Shown: piece after piece, positions 10,421-22,300 of the stretch
Numbering within the stretch: position 1 is the stretch's first letter
Layout of the letters: each line of letters opens with the position of its first letter
Assembly (NCBI GenBank): GCA_964019165.1
Contig: OZ025273.1
Coordinates: 15,110,714 to 15,174,713 of the forward strand
Origin: Mastigias papua
Taxonomy: Eukaryota; Cnidaria; Scyphozoa; Rhizostomeae; Mastigiidae
Length of the DNA: 64,000 nucleotides
Direction of reading: 5' to 3'
Made by a program: the position numbers and the translations under genes
Notes under the pieces: generated by a model
Seen by the model: the letters and a program-made list of their open reading frames with translations, nothing else
What the model was told of the DNA's origin: nothing
The model's database searches: none

Positions 10421-13036
10421 ACAACACCTTCAAGTTCTTCTAAATTACCTTCTAGTTGCTTACATGTCAAGTAGCCTATTAACGTTGTCACTTACGCATA
10501 TCTGGGTTGCACGAAAACTTGGCAATCTTAAGTTATTTATTATCCGCTATTTTCTTTCAGGCTAACCACTTTTCCTTCGAACTTGGTTTCTACAAACTGC
10601 CACTCTGATTTCATCTGCCTTCTTGGTCATTCTCCTTTTGTCAGATCTTATCTTATTCGTTGAACCAGGTTAATTTTGCCTACTCCATCCTCTCATTGAT
10701 GTCCATACGCTCCGGATACACTTCATCGAAATCAAGCCCTTGATTTCCTGAGGCCTTCTTCTCCGGTGTGCCATTCTCCTAGCATTTGCAGTAAGCTTAT
10801 TAATCTTATCACTTACAGATCTCTCGGTTGTTTGATAACTGAGCAGTAATATGTAGTTTGAAATTTTCTTTCATGCTAAGCACTTCTCCTTCGAGCTTGG
10901 TTTTGGGGTGTACAATTCAAATATTAATAGCTCTGATAATGCAAACTTGTTGTTAAAGTTTATTCCTTAAAATAGCGTCTCTAAAATCTCCATTTGGTTC
11001 TGTCCAACATCTCTACTTTCTACTGACTGAGAAAGGTTTAAGATTATTTGCTCCCTTTACAAGGAACTGTGTTAAAATCTTTGTCTTGAACGTTGTTGTA
11101 GAGAACTTATCACCAAGGTGAATCCGGTGAAAAGTGCACAGATCAGTTGCGTAGTTAAAGATATAGCCCTTATCTATGTCTTCATTCTCAATCTACACCT
11201 CTATTCTGAAAACAACATCAATTAAGTCACGTAGGAAAGAAAGTTTCTGATGATACAGAATTCGTACGCTCCCAGCGCAAAATCCTACTATCGTGGGTGA
11301 AGGTGGTGTTGCAATGTCTAATAGCAAGGACTGGATCACAGCAGTAGCTAAGTACTAACAGGGTCTGAGACCCTTCTCAACAAGCTGTAGTTTTGAAGCT
11401 AGAGCTGAATTCAAACCTTGTTTGCCTATCAGTTCTAGCTGCTGTCAGTGGAGTACACTACCGCACATGGATTGAAGTATAGCTACGCAGAGTTGAAATG
11501 AAAAGAAATTTCGAATCCTTTGATCATTTCCTAACATTTATGCTAAAGTTACCCATGTAGAGGGTACAGAATATTCATTATTTTTCTGAAGGCAGAATAT
11601 CATATGTTATAAATTACAATTCACGTAGTATATTGCTGAAAGTTATATGCATGTTAGCATGATATTTCTGGATGTCAAATGTGCTTTGAATGTCATCACA
11701 GACGCCTCATATTGTTGTGACTTGAGGTTGTTCTGTATGCAGCTTAGACTAAGCACTAAAACGGCAAAAGTTTTTAAAAATTGAAGAAGAACTGAAAGGG
11801 AGAAAACTGTTCGCTTAAATTTTGGGGATATAAATGTAATTCACTTATGATAAAATTCATAAATTGCCGTTCTTCGTATAGCTGCTTGTAAACTAGGGCC
11901 ACAACAATGTTTGAATGAAACAAATTTCTCTCGTTATTATCATTATCATTTCCTCAACTGTTGGGAAAATCATAGACCGTCCTTTACACTAACAGCCTTT
12001 CTGATTTACTTTTCAGGCTGTGCCTCATTCTTCCAACAATCATTTTGGAAGCATCATATGGCCAGGCTGCACTTGATCAGGGATGCGAGTGCAATGTGGT
12101 TACCTTTAATGGTCAATTTACAAAATCAGTAAATGTGCATCATTCTTACTGAATTTCTTATGGGATGCTGTACGTGGAACAAGCAACTTGACGCAGCATC
12201 GCACGAAAGATTTGCTAATCAACTATTACTTTCAAAAGGATAAAATGGTTCTGAAATACTCCACTATATCTGACAGTGGGTGTTGTGGCATTAGCCATTG
12301 TGAACTCATATTGAGGTAGGGGACCAGTCCAAAACCTACATTGGTCAATAGGACTCAAATGAATTTGTACATTTGTACCAAAAGTAATATGAAAGTGCTA
12401 ATTTCAAATCTCGAATCAGAATCTAAAAATAAACTACTGTTGCCGTGGAAACCATGGAACAACAGTGATTTTGGTTACTTTTCTTTGGAGCAGTTATCTC
12501 AGAGCATAGATATAGTATCAATTATTTCAATGTTTCTGTGTGCAGACTGTGACCTGCTTTGTGCAGGGATGCATGAATTTCCTTCAGTTTTATGCTATTT
12601 CTCACAAAAACCTAGGGTCAAACCTGAATCATCGCATATCACTTACACTCAGAAAACGTTTTGGTAGGCTTGTATGCAGATTGGTTGAAAATTAAATTAT
12701 CTAAGTCTTTTCCTGCACTCTACAGAACATATGCTTTAAAATCATATATAGCATGGCGCATTGCTTCCACTTGTTTTGAAGATTAACTCTCCACAAGTAT
12801 TTATAGATGCATAAATTATGAATTAGAGAAAATTGCAATTGAAATTAAAGAAAGAAACTTCACATACCAGTTGCATGTTTGCCAATCTTAGGGCATCAAG
12901 CAGTCATATTTGGTATATATATAGAATTTAATAATAACAGAAGTCTTGATAAAATTATCTTCTCTGAAATATTCCTTCTCTTTTGATCTAATATTCAAGT
13001 GAATGATCCCGATTTGTATTTATAGCCTTCTCTTGT
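10421..13036. other. Unassigned host-like DNA
   Basis: I see no feature I can support across these 2.6 kb. An open stretch at 12341-12667 has no start context, no splice support and no recognisable motif. Two similar phrases (ttccttcgaacttggtttc at 10573 and ctccttcgagcttggtttt at 10887) hint at an old local duplication. Confidence 0.4.
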
Positions 13037-13690
13037 CAGTTACACTTTCTCTTTTATCAACTTTGAATACTTAAGTTGCTTTCTCTTTTGTTTAGACTGC
13101 TTAGTTGCTGATTTCTCTGCCTTTTTTACCCTTTCTATTGATTTTTCCAAAGAACCTTGAATCAAATAATGGCCTTTATCTATTTTCAAAAACTTGCATA
13201 AAGCTTCTCTATAAATGGCACCTTTTGAAAATTGACACAATGCCATGCATATTGCTGCTTCAAGGCTTTTCCTTCCACCATAGTTCAGCTTTGGGCAGAG
13301 CCTCGAATTACACTATGAAGTGATTCATTTGAATTTTAAGTAGCTCCTCTTTTGCATCTCTGCAGTAAACTATCTTCAGTTAGACGCTGAAATATGGGTA
13401 CCAGCTTCTTACCAACGTCTACAGGAATAGATCTATGCTCTTTGTGTGGCCCTGGATTTCCTCTTTTGGCTTCTTCTCTTTTCCAAAAGCACCATGATCT
13501 CTCTCTTGGAGGGTAATGATTGTGTTTTGGATGAGAATCTGTTGATGTCAAATGAAAAAGTATGGCAAAAATCCTTTTCCTCATCAGTAATGTGTCATGA
13601 GAATTATCTTTAATGGCACGACCATAGTAATTTTGTATTTTCAAAATCTTCTCCTTTGTTAGTTTACCTTTTCCAGCAATTGACATATAT
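13037..13690 (-). pseudogene. Mutator-like transposase-domain fragment
   Basis: The minus strand reads KILKIQNYYGRAIKDN, then PRERSWCFWKREEAK, PIFQRLTEDSLLQRC (13686-13336), NESLHSVIRG and CPKLNYGGRKSLEAAICMAL in different frames (13335-13250), and CQFSKGAI...ERVKKAEKSATKQ (13246-13040). This series is the C-terminal half of a protein family widespread in invertebrate genomes and annotated as a Mutator-like transposase domain. The frame is broken around 13250-13335 by at least one indel. The N-terminal half is missing: homology stops at about 13690, about 40 bases from the Polinton-like arm. Whether this was a transposon or a domesticated host gene cannot be told. Confidence 0.6.
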
Positions 13691-13731
13691 AATGGAAACG
13701 ATACAAACTGGAAGATAAAATGCTGGAACAG

Positions 13732-14335
13732 GGGTAGAGAGGGTTAAAAATGAAAAAATATGGAATTATAAAAATAGTATAATTAGATGATGTAATTATG
13801 TGATGTGAATAAATGGTATAATTAAATGGTATAATTGAATGAAAAAACAAATTATGAAAAATAGTATAAGTAGATGATGTAATTAAATGATACAAATAAT
13901 GGTATAATTAAATGATATAATTCGATGTAATAATGGAAGAGGGTATTGGATGAGTGGGGAATAATTGAATGTTATAGATTGATGATAATATATAATGGGG
14001 TAAAAATAATGGATTACAAGGAGTGGTAATTAAATTTGGTTATGAATTTTAGTATCCAATTTTGGTAATGACTGAAAAATAATGGTTACTAAATTTGGTA
14101 TTAAATTTTTTTGTAAAATTTTAAGACAACACTCCTTGGGTAAATTAATCACCATAAATAATGGCCATGGAGAGAGGCGTCATAATTTAACGGTCACACA
14201 CATGCATTGGGTGCAGCCATTGAGAAATGGCCGGGCCACGATTTCATGGTTGGGTTGTAAAACCCAAGCATGTGATTGGGGCCATTGACCCCGAGGAGTA
14301 ATAATTAAATGAGACCATTCTCCTGCGAATTAATT
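13732..14335. repeat. Polinton-like terminal inverted arm, right copy
   Basis: This AT-rich arm is the reverse complement, with divergence and without the expanded repeats, of 150-1346. It starts with GGGTAGAGAGGGTT and runs through the block ctccttgggtaaat (14130) to about 14335. The packaging ATPase frame begins within 80 bases, so this arm is best read as the left end of the right-hand element, with its outer end at 13732-13736. No 6-bp target duplication could be paired with confidence. Confidence 0.6.
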
Positions 14336-14374
14336 TAAACTTCTCATAATCGAATAATTCTAAGAAATGCATTA

Positions 14375-14383
14375 TATAATATA
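14375..14383 (+). promoter_or_regulatory. TATAATATA motif before the ATPase
   Basis: An exact copy of the nonamer ends 24 bases before the proposed ATPase ATG at 14408. Confidence 0.3.
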
Positions 14384-14407
14384 GTAAAGAAAATACCAAA
14401 TTTTGAT

Positions 14408-15043
14408 ATGAGCACAGTAGGTAATAGTATTGATGATGAAAAATATATCTTATCACGGCCATTTGGTATAATAATTGTTGGATCAAGTGGGTGTGGAAAG
14501 ACTAATTTATTATTATATATGATATTATCCACTAAATTCTTGAATCAGCCAGATATAATATATTATTAAGGAGCTAATATTCATCAAGAGAAAATACAAT
14601 ATCTTAAAGACATTGCGGAAAAAGTATCAAGAAATGTAGGCTATGATATTTTAGTGTTAGAACCAGATCTGAATAATATAGCACAGACAAATGAATATGA
14701 TAATGACAGTCAAAAATTAATTATTTTTGATGATTTAATAAATCAGCTAAAAAATATTCAAAACATTATCAGTAATTTTCTACACAGACGGCAGACATCA
14801 TAATATACGTCCTATTTATTTAACACAAAATTATACTGATGTTCCAGTGAAATTGAGGCTAAATACTACTTATATGATTATTTATGAGCCAATCGCAAAA
14901 ATCAATGTAAAATGATTGAACGTGAAAATTATGTTAATGAGAATACTTTCAATAAAATACATCGTGAAAGAAACAAATACCTTTTTCTCTTTTTGAATAA
15001 AGCAAAGAATAAATGTTATAAAAATTTTGATGAAGAATTATAA
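14408..15043 (+). pseudogene. Polinton/adintovirus packaging ATPase (FtsK/HerA, A32-like), broken
   Basis: From ATG 14408 the frame gives MSTVGNSIDDEKYIL, then a Walker A motif GSSGCGKT (about residues 25-32) and, near residue 113, Walker B KLIIFDDL. A TAA near 14568 interrupts the frame after IIYY. A frameshift near 14775 moves reading to a frame with GRHHNIRPIYLTQNY, the sensor-like region after Walker B. The C-terminal part ends at TAA 15041-15043. Such ATPases pump genomic DNA into the capsid. It is the first gene inside the terminal arm and is followed within 12 bases by the zinc-ribbon gene. The frame is also open a little upstream (14342), but the ATG at 14408 fits the distance to Walker A. 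Confidence 0.85.
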
Positions 15044-15045
15044 AA

Positions 15046-15054
15046 TATAATATA
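15046..15054 (+). promoter_or_regulatory. TATAATATA motif abutting the first zinc-ribbon gene
   Basis: The exact nonamer ends at the base before the ATG at 15055. Confidence 0.4.
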
Positions 15055-15213
15055 ATGGCGGTTACCTATTGTGTGAAATATAAAATGAAGACTGAAACAG
15101 ATGACGAAAAATTAATCACTACAAGTAACGATCGTACGGCTATTTCGGAGAAGTGTGATGTTTCTGGTATAAAAAGTATTTGTTTATTAAACTTAAATAA
15201 ATATAGCATATAA
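15055..15213 (+). CDS. DUF5679-like zinc-ribbon protein, copy 1
   Basis: A complete 52-residue frame starts MAVTYCVKYKMKTETDDE and continues EKCDVSGIKSIC. It belongs with the small DUF5679-type proteins of Polintons and large DNA viruses, which carry two CxxC pairs binding zinc. Here both pairs are damaged: CVKY instead of CxxC, and CDVS instead of CxxC. It is a tandem paralogue of the domain that starts at 15218. Loss of zinc ligands in an otherwise open frame suggests decay or change of role; function of the family is not established. Confidence 0.6.
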   Translation: MAVTYCVKYKMKTETDDEKLITTSNDRTAISEKCDVSGIKSICLLNLNKYSI

Positions 15214-15217
15214 TATA
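15209..15217 (+). promoter_or_regulatory. TATAATATA motif abutting the second zinc-ribbon/PLA2 gene
   Basis: The exact nonamer overlaps the stop of copy 1 and abuts the ATG at 15218. Confidence 0.4.
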
Positions 15218-15817
15218 ATGGAGAATTATTGTGTGAAATATTAAAAAAAAGACTCTAACGGACGATATAAAATCAATCACAACTAAAAATAATAGAAAAG
15301 CACTCACTGGAACGTGTAATATATGTGGAAGTCGAAAATATATGTTTGTAAGTAATGTCGATGGATCAAGTCTTGATTTTCACAAATTGATTGGAAATTT
15401 GCTACTGCCAGAAAAAGGCTGGGTTCTTGGTAATTACAAATACTTAGGACCATAAAATATATTAGACAACCAAGTCTCTTTTGATAATAAAGCAGGAGAG
15501 ATACATAAAATTCACGAGCAACCAAAAACCAACTTGATGAAATAGCAATGAACCATGATATTTGTTATACAGTAAATCCATTAAATAAAGGCGATTGTGA
15601 TCGGACAATGGTGAAGGATATTGACAGTATGCCATATAAAGATATAAATAAAAAGGCAATGATAGCAAGAACAATAATTAATAAAAAACGACAGCTTGGT
15701 CTGAGAGTAAACAAAAACGACACTAATAAGGAATTAGCTGACGAATTGCATAAACGCATTATTAAAAAGTTTACAAGACGGCAGGTATATTCCCCGGATA
15801 TTGATGTTATGTTATGA
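15218..15817 (+). pseudogene. DUF5679-like domain followed by PLA2-like domain
   Basis: ATG 15218 starts MENYCVKY, then a one-base frame change in an A run leads to KKTLTDDIKSITT and TCNICGSRK, the second zinc pair being intact. The chain goes on to a Gly/Leu-rich stretch (LHKLIGN-like, LGNYKYLGP), a stop near 15455, and then LDEIAMNHDICYT (about 15538-15576). The HD within that motif is the calcium/catalytic motif of the phospholipase A2-like domain that parvoviruses, adintoviruses and many Polintons use for membrane escape. The C-terminal part (15580-15817) is basic and runs directly toward the integrase. No disulfide-rich secreted-PLA2 features are visible, as expected of the viral type. 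Intact catalysis is unlikely. Confidence 0.6.
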
Positions 15818-16513
15818 TCTTATATTATTTGCTAAATATGCGAAATATGATGATGGTTATAAATATATTTTAACTGTAATGGAAGCATTTTCAAAATATG
15901 CGTAGGTGCCATTGATGAACGATAAAACTAAAATAGCAGCATCGAATGCATTTGAAATTATACTTAAAAGCGGAAGAAAACCATATAAACTATTGACGGA
16001 CGGCGGAGGAGAATTTTACAGCCATTATTTTCGTAATATGTTGAAAAAGCACGATATTGAATTATATTCGATGCATTCTGACCTGAAAGCAATTATGGTG
16101 GAGCCTTTCAACCAGACTCTATTAAATACAATCAGTAAGATGATTGCAGCACGAAGTTCTTATAGGTATATAGATGATAGTGATAATATAATGAATAAAT
16201 ACAATAATTCATATCATTCGAGTTTTAAAATGACGCCATCTAAAGCATCAAAAGAAGAAAACGTTGGTCTGGTGTATTTTAATTTATATAATGATAAACG
16301 GCGTAAATTATTACAGTCTAAGAGCGGCCTAAATTTAAGGAAGGGGATAATGTACGTATTTATACATATAAAAAATCATTTGAGAAAGGATATATGTCAA
16401 ACTGGAGTAAAGAAATCTATGTTATATATAAAAACAATAATACGATGTCTTACACGTATAAAATAAAGGACATGAATAATAAATATATAAAAGGTATTTT
16501 TTATGAACAATAA
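15750..16513 (+). pseudogene. Polinton retroviral-type integrase, broken
   Basis: The N-terminal phrase LHKRIIKKFTRRQVYSPDID leads across a frameshift/stop at about 15815-15905 into YDDGYKYILTVMEAFSKYA, then LLTDGGGEF (second catalytic Asp) and MVEPFNQTL (catalytic Glu), the D,D(35)E layout of rve-type integrases. The C-terminal region, in another frame from about 16340, reads EGDNVRIYTYKKSFEKGY...YKIKDMNNKYIKG, the SH3/chromo-like tail typical of Polinton integrases, and ends at TAA 16511-16513. The enzyme inserts the element into host DNA. It may have been read as one polyprotein with the PLA2-like region, since there is no start codon between them in the preserved frame. Confidence 0.85.
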
Positions 16514-16552
16514 TTACAAAAAATAAAAAGACTTAAAGAGAAATTTTATATA

Positions 16553-16561
16553 TATAATATA
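16553..16561 (+). promoter_or_regulatory. TATAATATA motif before the 16567 gene
   Basis: The exact nonamer ends five bases before ATG 16567, within a longer TA run. Confidence 0.3.
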
Positions 16562-16566
16562 TATAT

Positions 16567-16916
16567 ATGGGTAAACATAGAAAGATGGAGAAATTTATAA
16601 GAAAACATAAGAGTATTTTATTAAATACACAAAAAATATAGATGAAATTATGCTTTTTGCGAGAAGAGCAATAAAAGGATATAATAAACCAAAATATAAT
16701 GATACTGAACAAAAGATCCTCGATTTGTTAGTAGATTATTATAAGAAACTTAGTTGTAAACTAGAAAAAGCCATCAATAATCGCATTGTAGATTATTTTA
16801 TGCAAGAAGATGACGATGCTGTGGAAGAAGAAAAAGTCATCCCTGAAGTTGTAAAACAAGAAAAGGTCGTTCATGAAGCTATAACAAAACCTATTAAATT
16901 GGAAAAAGTGCTATGA
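16567..16916 (+). pseudogene. Unknown small basic/acidic protein of the element
   Basis: ATG 16567 starts MGKHRKMEKFIRKHK; one frame break near 16635 leads into IDEIMLFARRAIKGYNKPKY and a helical region, ending with an acidic then Lys/Glu/Val repeat tail (EEEKVIPEVVKQEKVV). The stop TGA at 16914-16916 overlaps the next ATG (ATGA). I do not recognise the family. A charged helical protein between integrase and polymerase could be a DNA-binding or virion-core protein, but this is a guess. Confidence 0.35.
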
Positions 16917-17289
16917 ATAAATCATTGAAATTGTATGATGTAGAATTAAAAAAAGCCACAGGTGATATTAAACCATCACTAGACGATCAATTAAGTTTTT
17001 ATAGAGAAAGTAAAAGAGCATTTCTAATAGATTAGTTGAAAAAGGCCCATTTAAGGTAGATAGTATTTTACAGAGTGAGAAGAAAAGTGTAAAAGATAAA
17101 AATAGAATTGTATATCCGACCTTTCCGATGAAATATATTATTATTAAAAATGCACCAGATATTGATTATTATCTACCAGAGAGAGAAAAAGAAATTTTAA
17201 AAAGGGCGGGCAAATTCATGAAAACTATGGATACTAAATATGCTGAAATGGTAAAGAAAAGAAAAAAAAACAAGAAAGAAAAAGAATGA
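16913..17289 (+). pseudogene. Unknown protein, overlapping its neighbour by ATGA
   Basis: The start ATG 16913-16915 overlaps the previous stop by four bases. It reads MNKSLKLYDVELKKATGD to a stop at about 17032, after which another frame carries KGPFKVDSILQSEKK, IVYPTFPMKYIIIKN and a very Lys-rich tail (KKRKKNKKEKE) ending near 17289. I recognise no family. The frame break makes it a pseudogene in this copy. Confidence 0.35.
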
Positions 17290-19373
17290 TAAAGAAGAAA
17301 ATAAAGGTGAAGAAGAGAGAATAAATCCTTCTTCATTTCAAGATTTTTATGACTCTGATTAACCACCTGCAGGTGGTAGTGCTCCTGATGGTGGTGCTGA
17401 AGGTACAATCTTTGTATTTTCAGCATGTTCAAGTGAGCAAATGAACGTTGTGCCAATAAGCTATGCTTTTGGCAGTTCATATATTAAACTACCTGACAGA
17501 ATATTAAGTTCTAAAGCTTTTGTAAATATTAAAAATATAAATGATAAGTGTTTTTCATATTGCCATGTGTTACACGAGCGATATCGTCTCACTGATAATA
17601 AAATACAAGGTGTAGAGCGATTACATGGCGAAAAAGCCTTTATTTATGATAATAAAATAATACATATTGATAATGATGGTATATCACTTCCACTAACATA
17701 CAATGATCCTTAAATAATAGAACATATAGAAGATAAGAATAATATTCGAATAAATTTATTTGAATACAAACAACGTAAAAAATAATCTACTTCCAATTAT
17801 AGTAAAAAACCAACAAAAAGTGCATGAATATATTAGTTATTAATGATGATACTGAGAAAAGTTATCATTATGCTTATATTAAAAATTTAACTCGTCTATT
17901 ATCTGCAAAATCATCACGTCATTGTAACAAGATTTGCAATATATGTTTAAAAAGATTTTCATCACAAAAAGCATTAGAGAGCTCTAATCATAAATTTAAT
18001 TACAATGACAGTAATATAGATTTACCAGCAAACATGCATATTAAAGACAATAAATTATTAAAATTACTAATAAATAGTTATGTTAAACCATATAACATAA
18101 AACATAATTTAACACTACCATGGGTAATGTATTGTGATTTTGAATCAATTTTAACTCCTGTAAGTGACGATTCTAAATTTAAAGATAAATATGAGCATGA
18201 ATTAAGGTCTTATTATTATAATTTAGTATGTCGTGAGAGACCATCTTTTAATAAATTTAAAATATATCGGAGTAAAGATGAATATGATAATGTTATTGAT
18301 AAATTTTTTCATGATGTTAAAGATATATTAATTGATATATTACAATGTAAGAAAAATATTATGCGTTACCAGTAATGACTAAATTACAAATGAAAGTACA
18401 TAAAGAAAAAACACAATGTGAATACTGTAAAGTGGAGTTTGATATTGATAATAAAAGAGTCGCTCATCATAATCATCTTAACGGAAATTTCATCGCGACG
18501 ACATGTTTATCATGTAATTCTAAGATGAAAGTCGATAATTGTTTATATATTGTATTCCATTATATTAAAGGCTACGATGGAAATTTTAACCTATCTATAA
18601 TAAACGAGCATTTAAAGATAAAGCAATTAATTTAATTGGGCGTAATAGCTCAGGCGTGTTTCATATGGGAGTAGAAAATTTTATTAAAATAATCGATTCA
18701 TGAGTGTATTACGCGCAGTTTAAAATCATTACCAAATAACTGAAAAGAAGACGATATTAAATACACAAAAGAGATATTAGACGTTTATGATTTAAAAACT
18801 GAATATATTACTAAAGACCTATTCCCATACACATATGTAAATTCATATGACCACTACAACCACACAGACTTTCCTGATATTACATATTTTAATACAGATG
18901 AAACGACATACTGTATAATAAATATAAGAAGTTTTATTATGCTCATTTTAATGATTTAGGGGAGTATATTGATTATTATTTGTTATGATATGATATTATC
19001 TGATGTAATGGAAAATATAGAAGTATGTTTATAAAAATATATGAAACCGAGATCTTTAGTCATTATACAATTAATTCCTTAACATGGGAGGTTTTTAAAG
19101 CGTATAATAAAATAGACATTAAACTTATATCAGATTATTGTATATACACTACATTTGAACTAATGAAAAGAAGTGGTTTATGTGGTATAGGATCATTAAA
19201 ATGTGCAATTTCGAATAGTAAATATATGGACAATTATAATGAAAAATCACAATCGTCATATATTATGCATTATGATATTAATGGTATGATATTATGATGT
19301 TAATGACATATATTATAGTATTATGATATTGATGGCATGTATGCTTATATAATGGCGAAATATATGCTACCAT

Positions 19374-22300
19374 CGGTCCTGGGCATTGACCTTAAACTGC
19401 ACCCTAGGGTTCCCTTGAGCAAGGTTAGCACCCTATAGCTCCCCGTGCCAGGGTTACGGTGAAGCTGTTGGCAGCAGGACAGTGGATTTTCATGAAGGGC
19501 TGGAATGATATACTCATAAAGATGGCTTTCATGATATTATGTCTGGCGTGAGTACAATCCAATTGGAAAATCGGCAGAGATAACTCGCCTAGTTAGCAGG
19601 CACTGCGAACAAAGAAAGAACGTAGGAGGCTCTACTTTGTTATCATTTGTTTTTCCTCCTGACTACTCTCCATGATATGATGGACATGAATGAAATTCCA
19701 TACCACATCGGTCGTCGCGTGGGTTATCAAGGGCCGCGTTGTCCAGTGGGTAACCAGGCTGGCAATGTCAAGTATGCTACTGGAAAGCAACTTAGAACCA
19801 GATTTAGTATTGGTGCATGGAATGTAAGAAAGATGAAGGAAAGTGGCAAACTACACACTATTTGTGATGAAATGGATAGAAATAAACTAGAAATACTAGG
19901 AATTGCTGAGACAAATTGGACTGACAGAGGTAGTTTTAGAACTCATGAAAACAAGACTGTAATCTACTCAGGAAAGGATGAAGGACATGGATATAGTAAT
20001 GGAGTCGCAGTCATTTTATCAAAGGAATCAGCTAGGTCATTAATTGGGTATAATCCTATATCTGATAGAATACTTCATGTCAGAATACGAGCTAAACCAT
20101 ACAACATCAGTTTAATTCAATGCTATGCACCAACTGTGGCAGCTAGTGATGAGGAAATGGAAGACTTCTATAACATGCTGCAAGAAGCCATTGATAATAC
20201 TCAAAACCGAGATATTGCAATCGTGATGGGAGACTTCAATGCAAAAATAGGAAAGCTAAACTACAATTCTGATATCTGTGGTACATATGGTCTAGGAGAC
20301 CAGAACGAGAGAGGTGCAAATCTTTTAGAGTTTTGTAGTGTTAATAATCTAGCTGTTGCAAACACACTTTTTCAACATCACCCAAGACATCTCTACACCT
20401 GGGTGTCACCTGATAGGAAAACACGCAATCAAATTGATTACTTTATGATCAATAAGAAGTGGAAAGGCAGTTTACAAAATGCAAAAACAAGACCAGGGTC
20501 TGATTGTAATAGTGATCACCAGCTGCTTGTAATTGACCTAAAGTTTAGACTAAAAAAGTTACAGAAACCACCAGCCATGTTAAGATTTGACTATACGACT
20601 ATAAGTGATGACTATAGAGTTGAGATTTCTAATCGTTTTGAATCTTTGCTTCAATGTGATGATGACAAAACACCAAATGAACTATGGGAAGAGGGCAAGA
20701 ATATTATACTTAGCGCTGCAAAGGGGCATATTCCCAGAAGAAGAAAAAAGAACTATCAATGGATCTCGAACCAAACCATTAATGAAGTAGAAAAACGGAG
20801 ACAACTCAAGGCTAAAGGTTTAAATAATAATGTCAAAGTAACAGAGTACAATAAGCAAAATGCATTAGTCCAACGAATGATGAGAAAAGACAAAGAGAAA
20901 TACATTAATGAGCAATGCAAGCGCATTGAAGACAAGTCCATTACCAATTCAATTAAAGACCTTTATCAAGGTGTTAAAACTCTAACAAATAAATTCAAAC
21001 CAACAATTGATACAATTAAAGATGAAAATGGTAATATTCTTGGTGAAGCGGAAGAGGTGACAGAAAGATGGGCTCAATATAGTACAGATCTTTATAAGAA
21101 AAATCCAAATATTGTCATCCCACAAAACACATTTGTAGTAAACGATAAAGAAGAATTGCCGCCATTATATTCTGAAGTGGCTAAAGCAATTAACGAATTA
21201 AAAGCTAATAAAAGTCCAGGTTTTGACGATATTACAGCAGAGTTAGTAAAATGTGGAGACAACAATGTCGTCAGTTACTTTCTCAAGCTCTGTACGTCGA
21301 TTTGGTTAAAGAAAACATGGCCAGATGACTGGATTAAATCTGTATTTGTACCAATTCCGAAGAAAGGCGACACTTTACAGTGCTGTAACAATAGAACCAT
21401 TCCACTCATAAGCCACTGCAGTAAAATTCTGCTGAAAATCATTGCTGGTAGAATGCAAACTAAATTAAAAGAGGAAATTAGTGAGGAGCAGGCAGGATTT
21501 CGATTTGGCATGGGCACACGGGATCAGATTCTAAATCTAAAGATGGTTATAGAAAAGAACAGAGAATATGGTAGAAATATATATTTATGCTTTATAGACT
21601 ACAGAAAAGCTTTTGATATGGTGTCCCACGAATTACTCTGGAAAGGAATGCTTGATATGGGATTCTCTAGTCACATAGTTGATCTCATAAAGGGCCTATA
21701 TACTGACCAAAGTGCAACTGTAAGAACAACACACGGATTAACTGTAGACTTTAGAATTGAAAAAGGTGTGCGACAAGGATGCATCTTATCCCCACATTTA
21801 TTCAACATTTACTCTGAAGTAATTATGAGAACTGCCCTTGAGGGTTTTGAAGGTACAGTAAAGATTGGTGGAAGGAGTATTACAAATCTGAGATATGCAG
21901 ATGACATTGTGTTAGTAGGTGGTAGTATAGAAGAGTTGCAGAATATAGTAAATAGGGTCCATGAAGCTAGTAGCCAAGCAGGTCTATACCTCAATACAAG
22001 CAAAACCAAGGTCATGAAGATCATTAGAGCTCCTGTGCAAAATGAACAAAGCAATATTAATATTAACGGACAAGCTATAGAAAACGTGAAAGATTTTGTT
22101 TATCTTGGAGCAATGATTACCGAAAATTATGATGATTCTAAAGAAATCAAGAGACGTATTACTATTGCAAAAAATGCAATGATTTCACTAGTTAAAATTT
22201 GGAAAGACAGAGCAATTTCAATTATTACAAAGAAAAGACTTTTAACATCCTTGGTCTTTAGTATTGCTACTTATGGATCTGAGTGCTGGATACTAAAAAC

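Noticed and set aside
12341..12667. 108-codon open frame as a host exon
   Set aside because: No recognisable motif, no flanking splice sites of quality and no similarity to neighbours; chance length in this composition.
9125..13690. The intervening DNA as part of the Polinton-like element
   Set aside because: Base composition changes sharply at both borders and the recognisable content is a LINE remnant and a Mutator-like transposase remnant; treated as foreign to the element, though how it came between the pieces is open.
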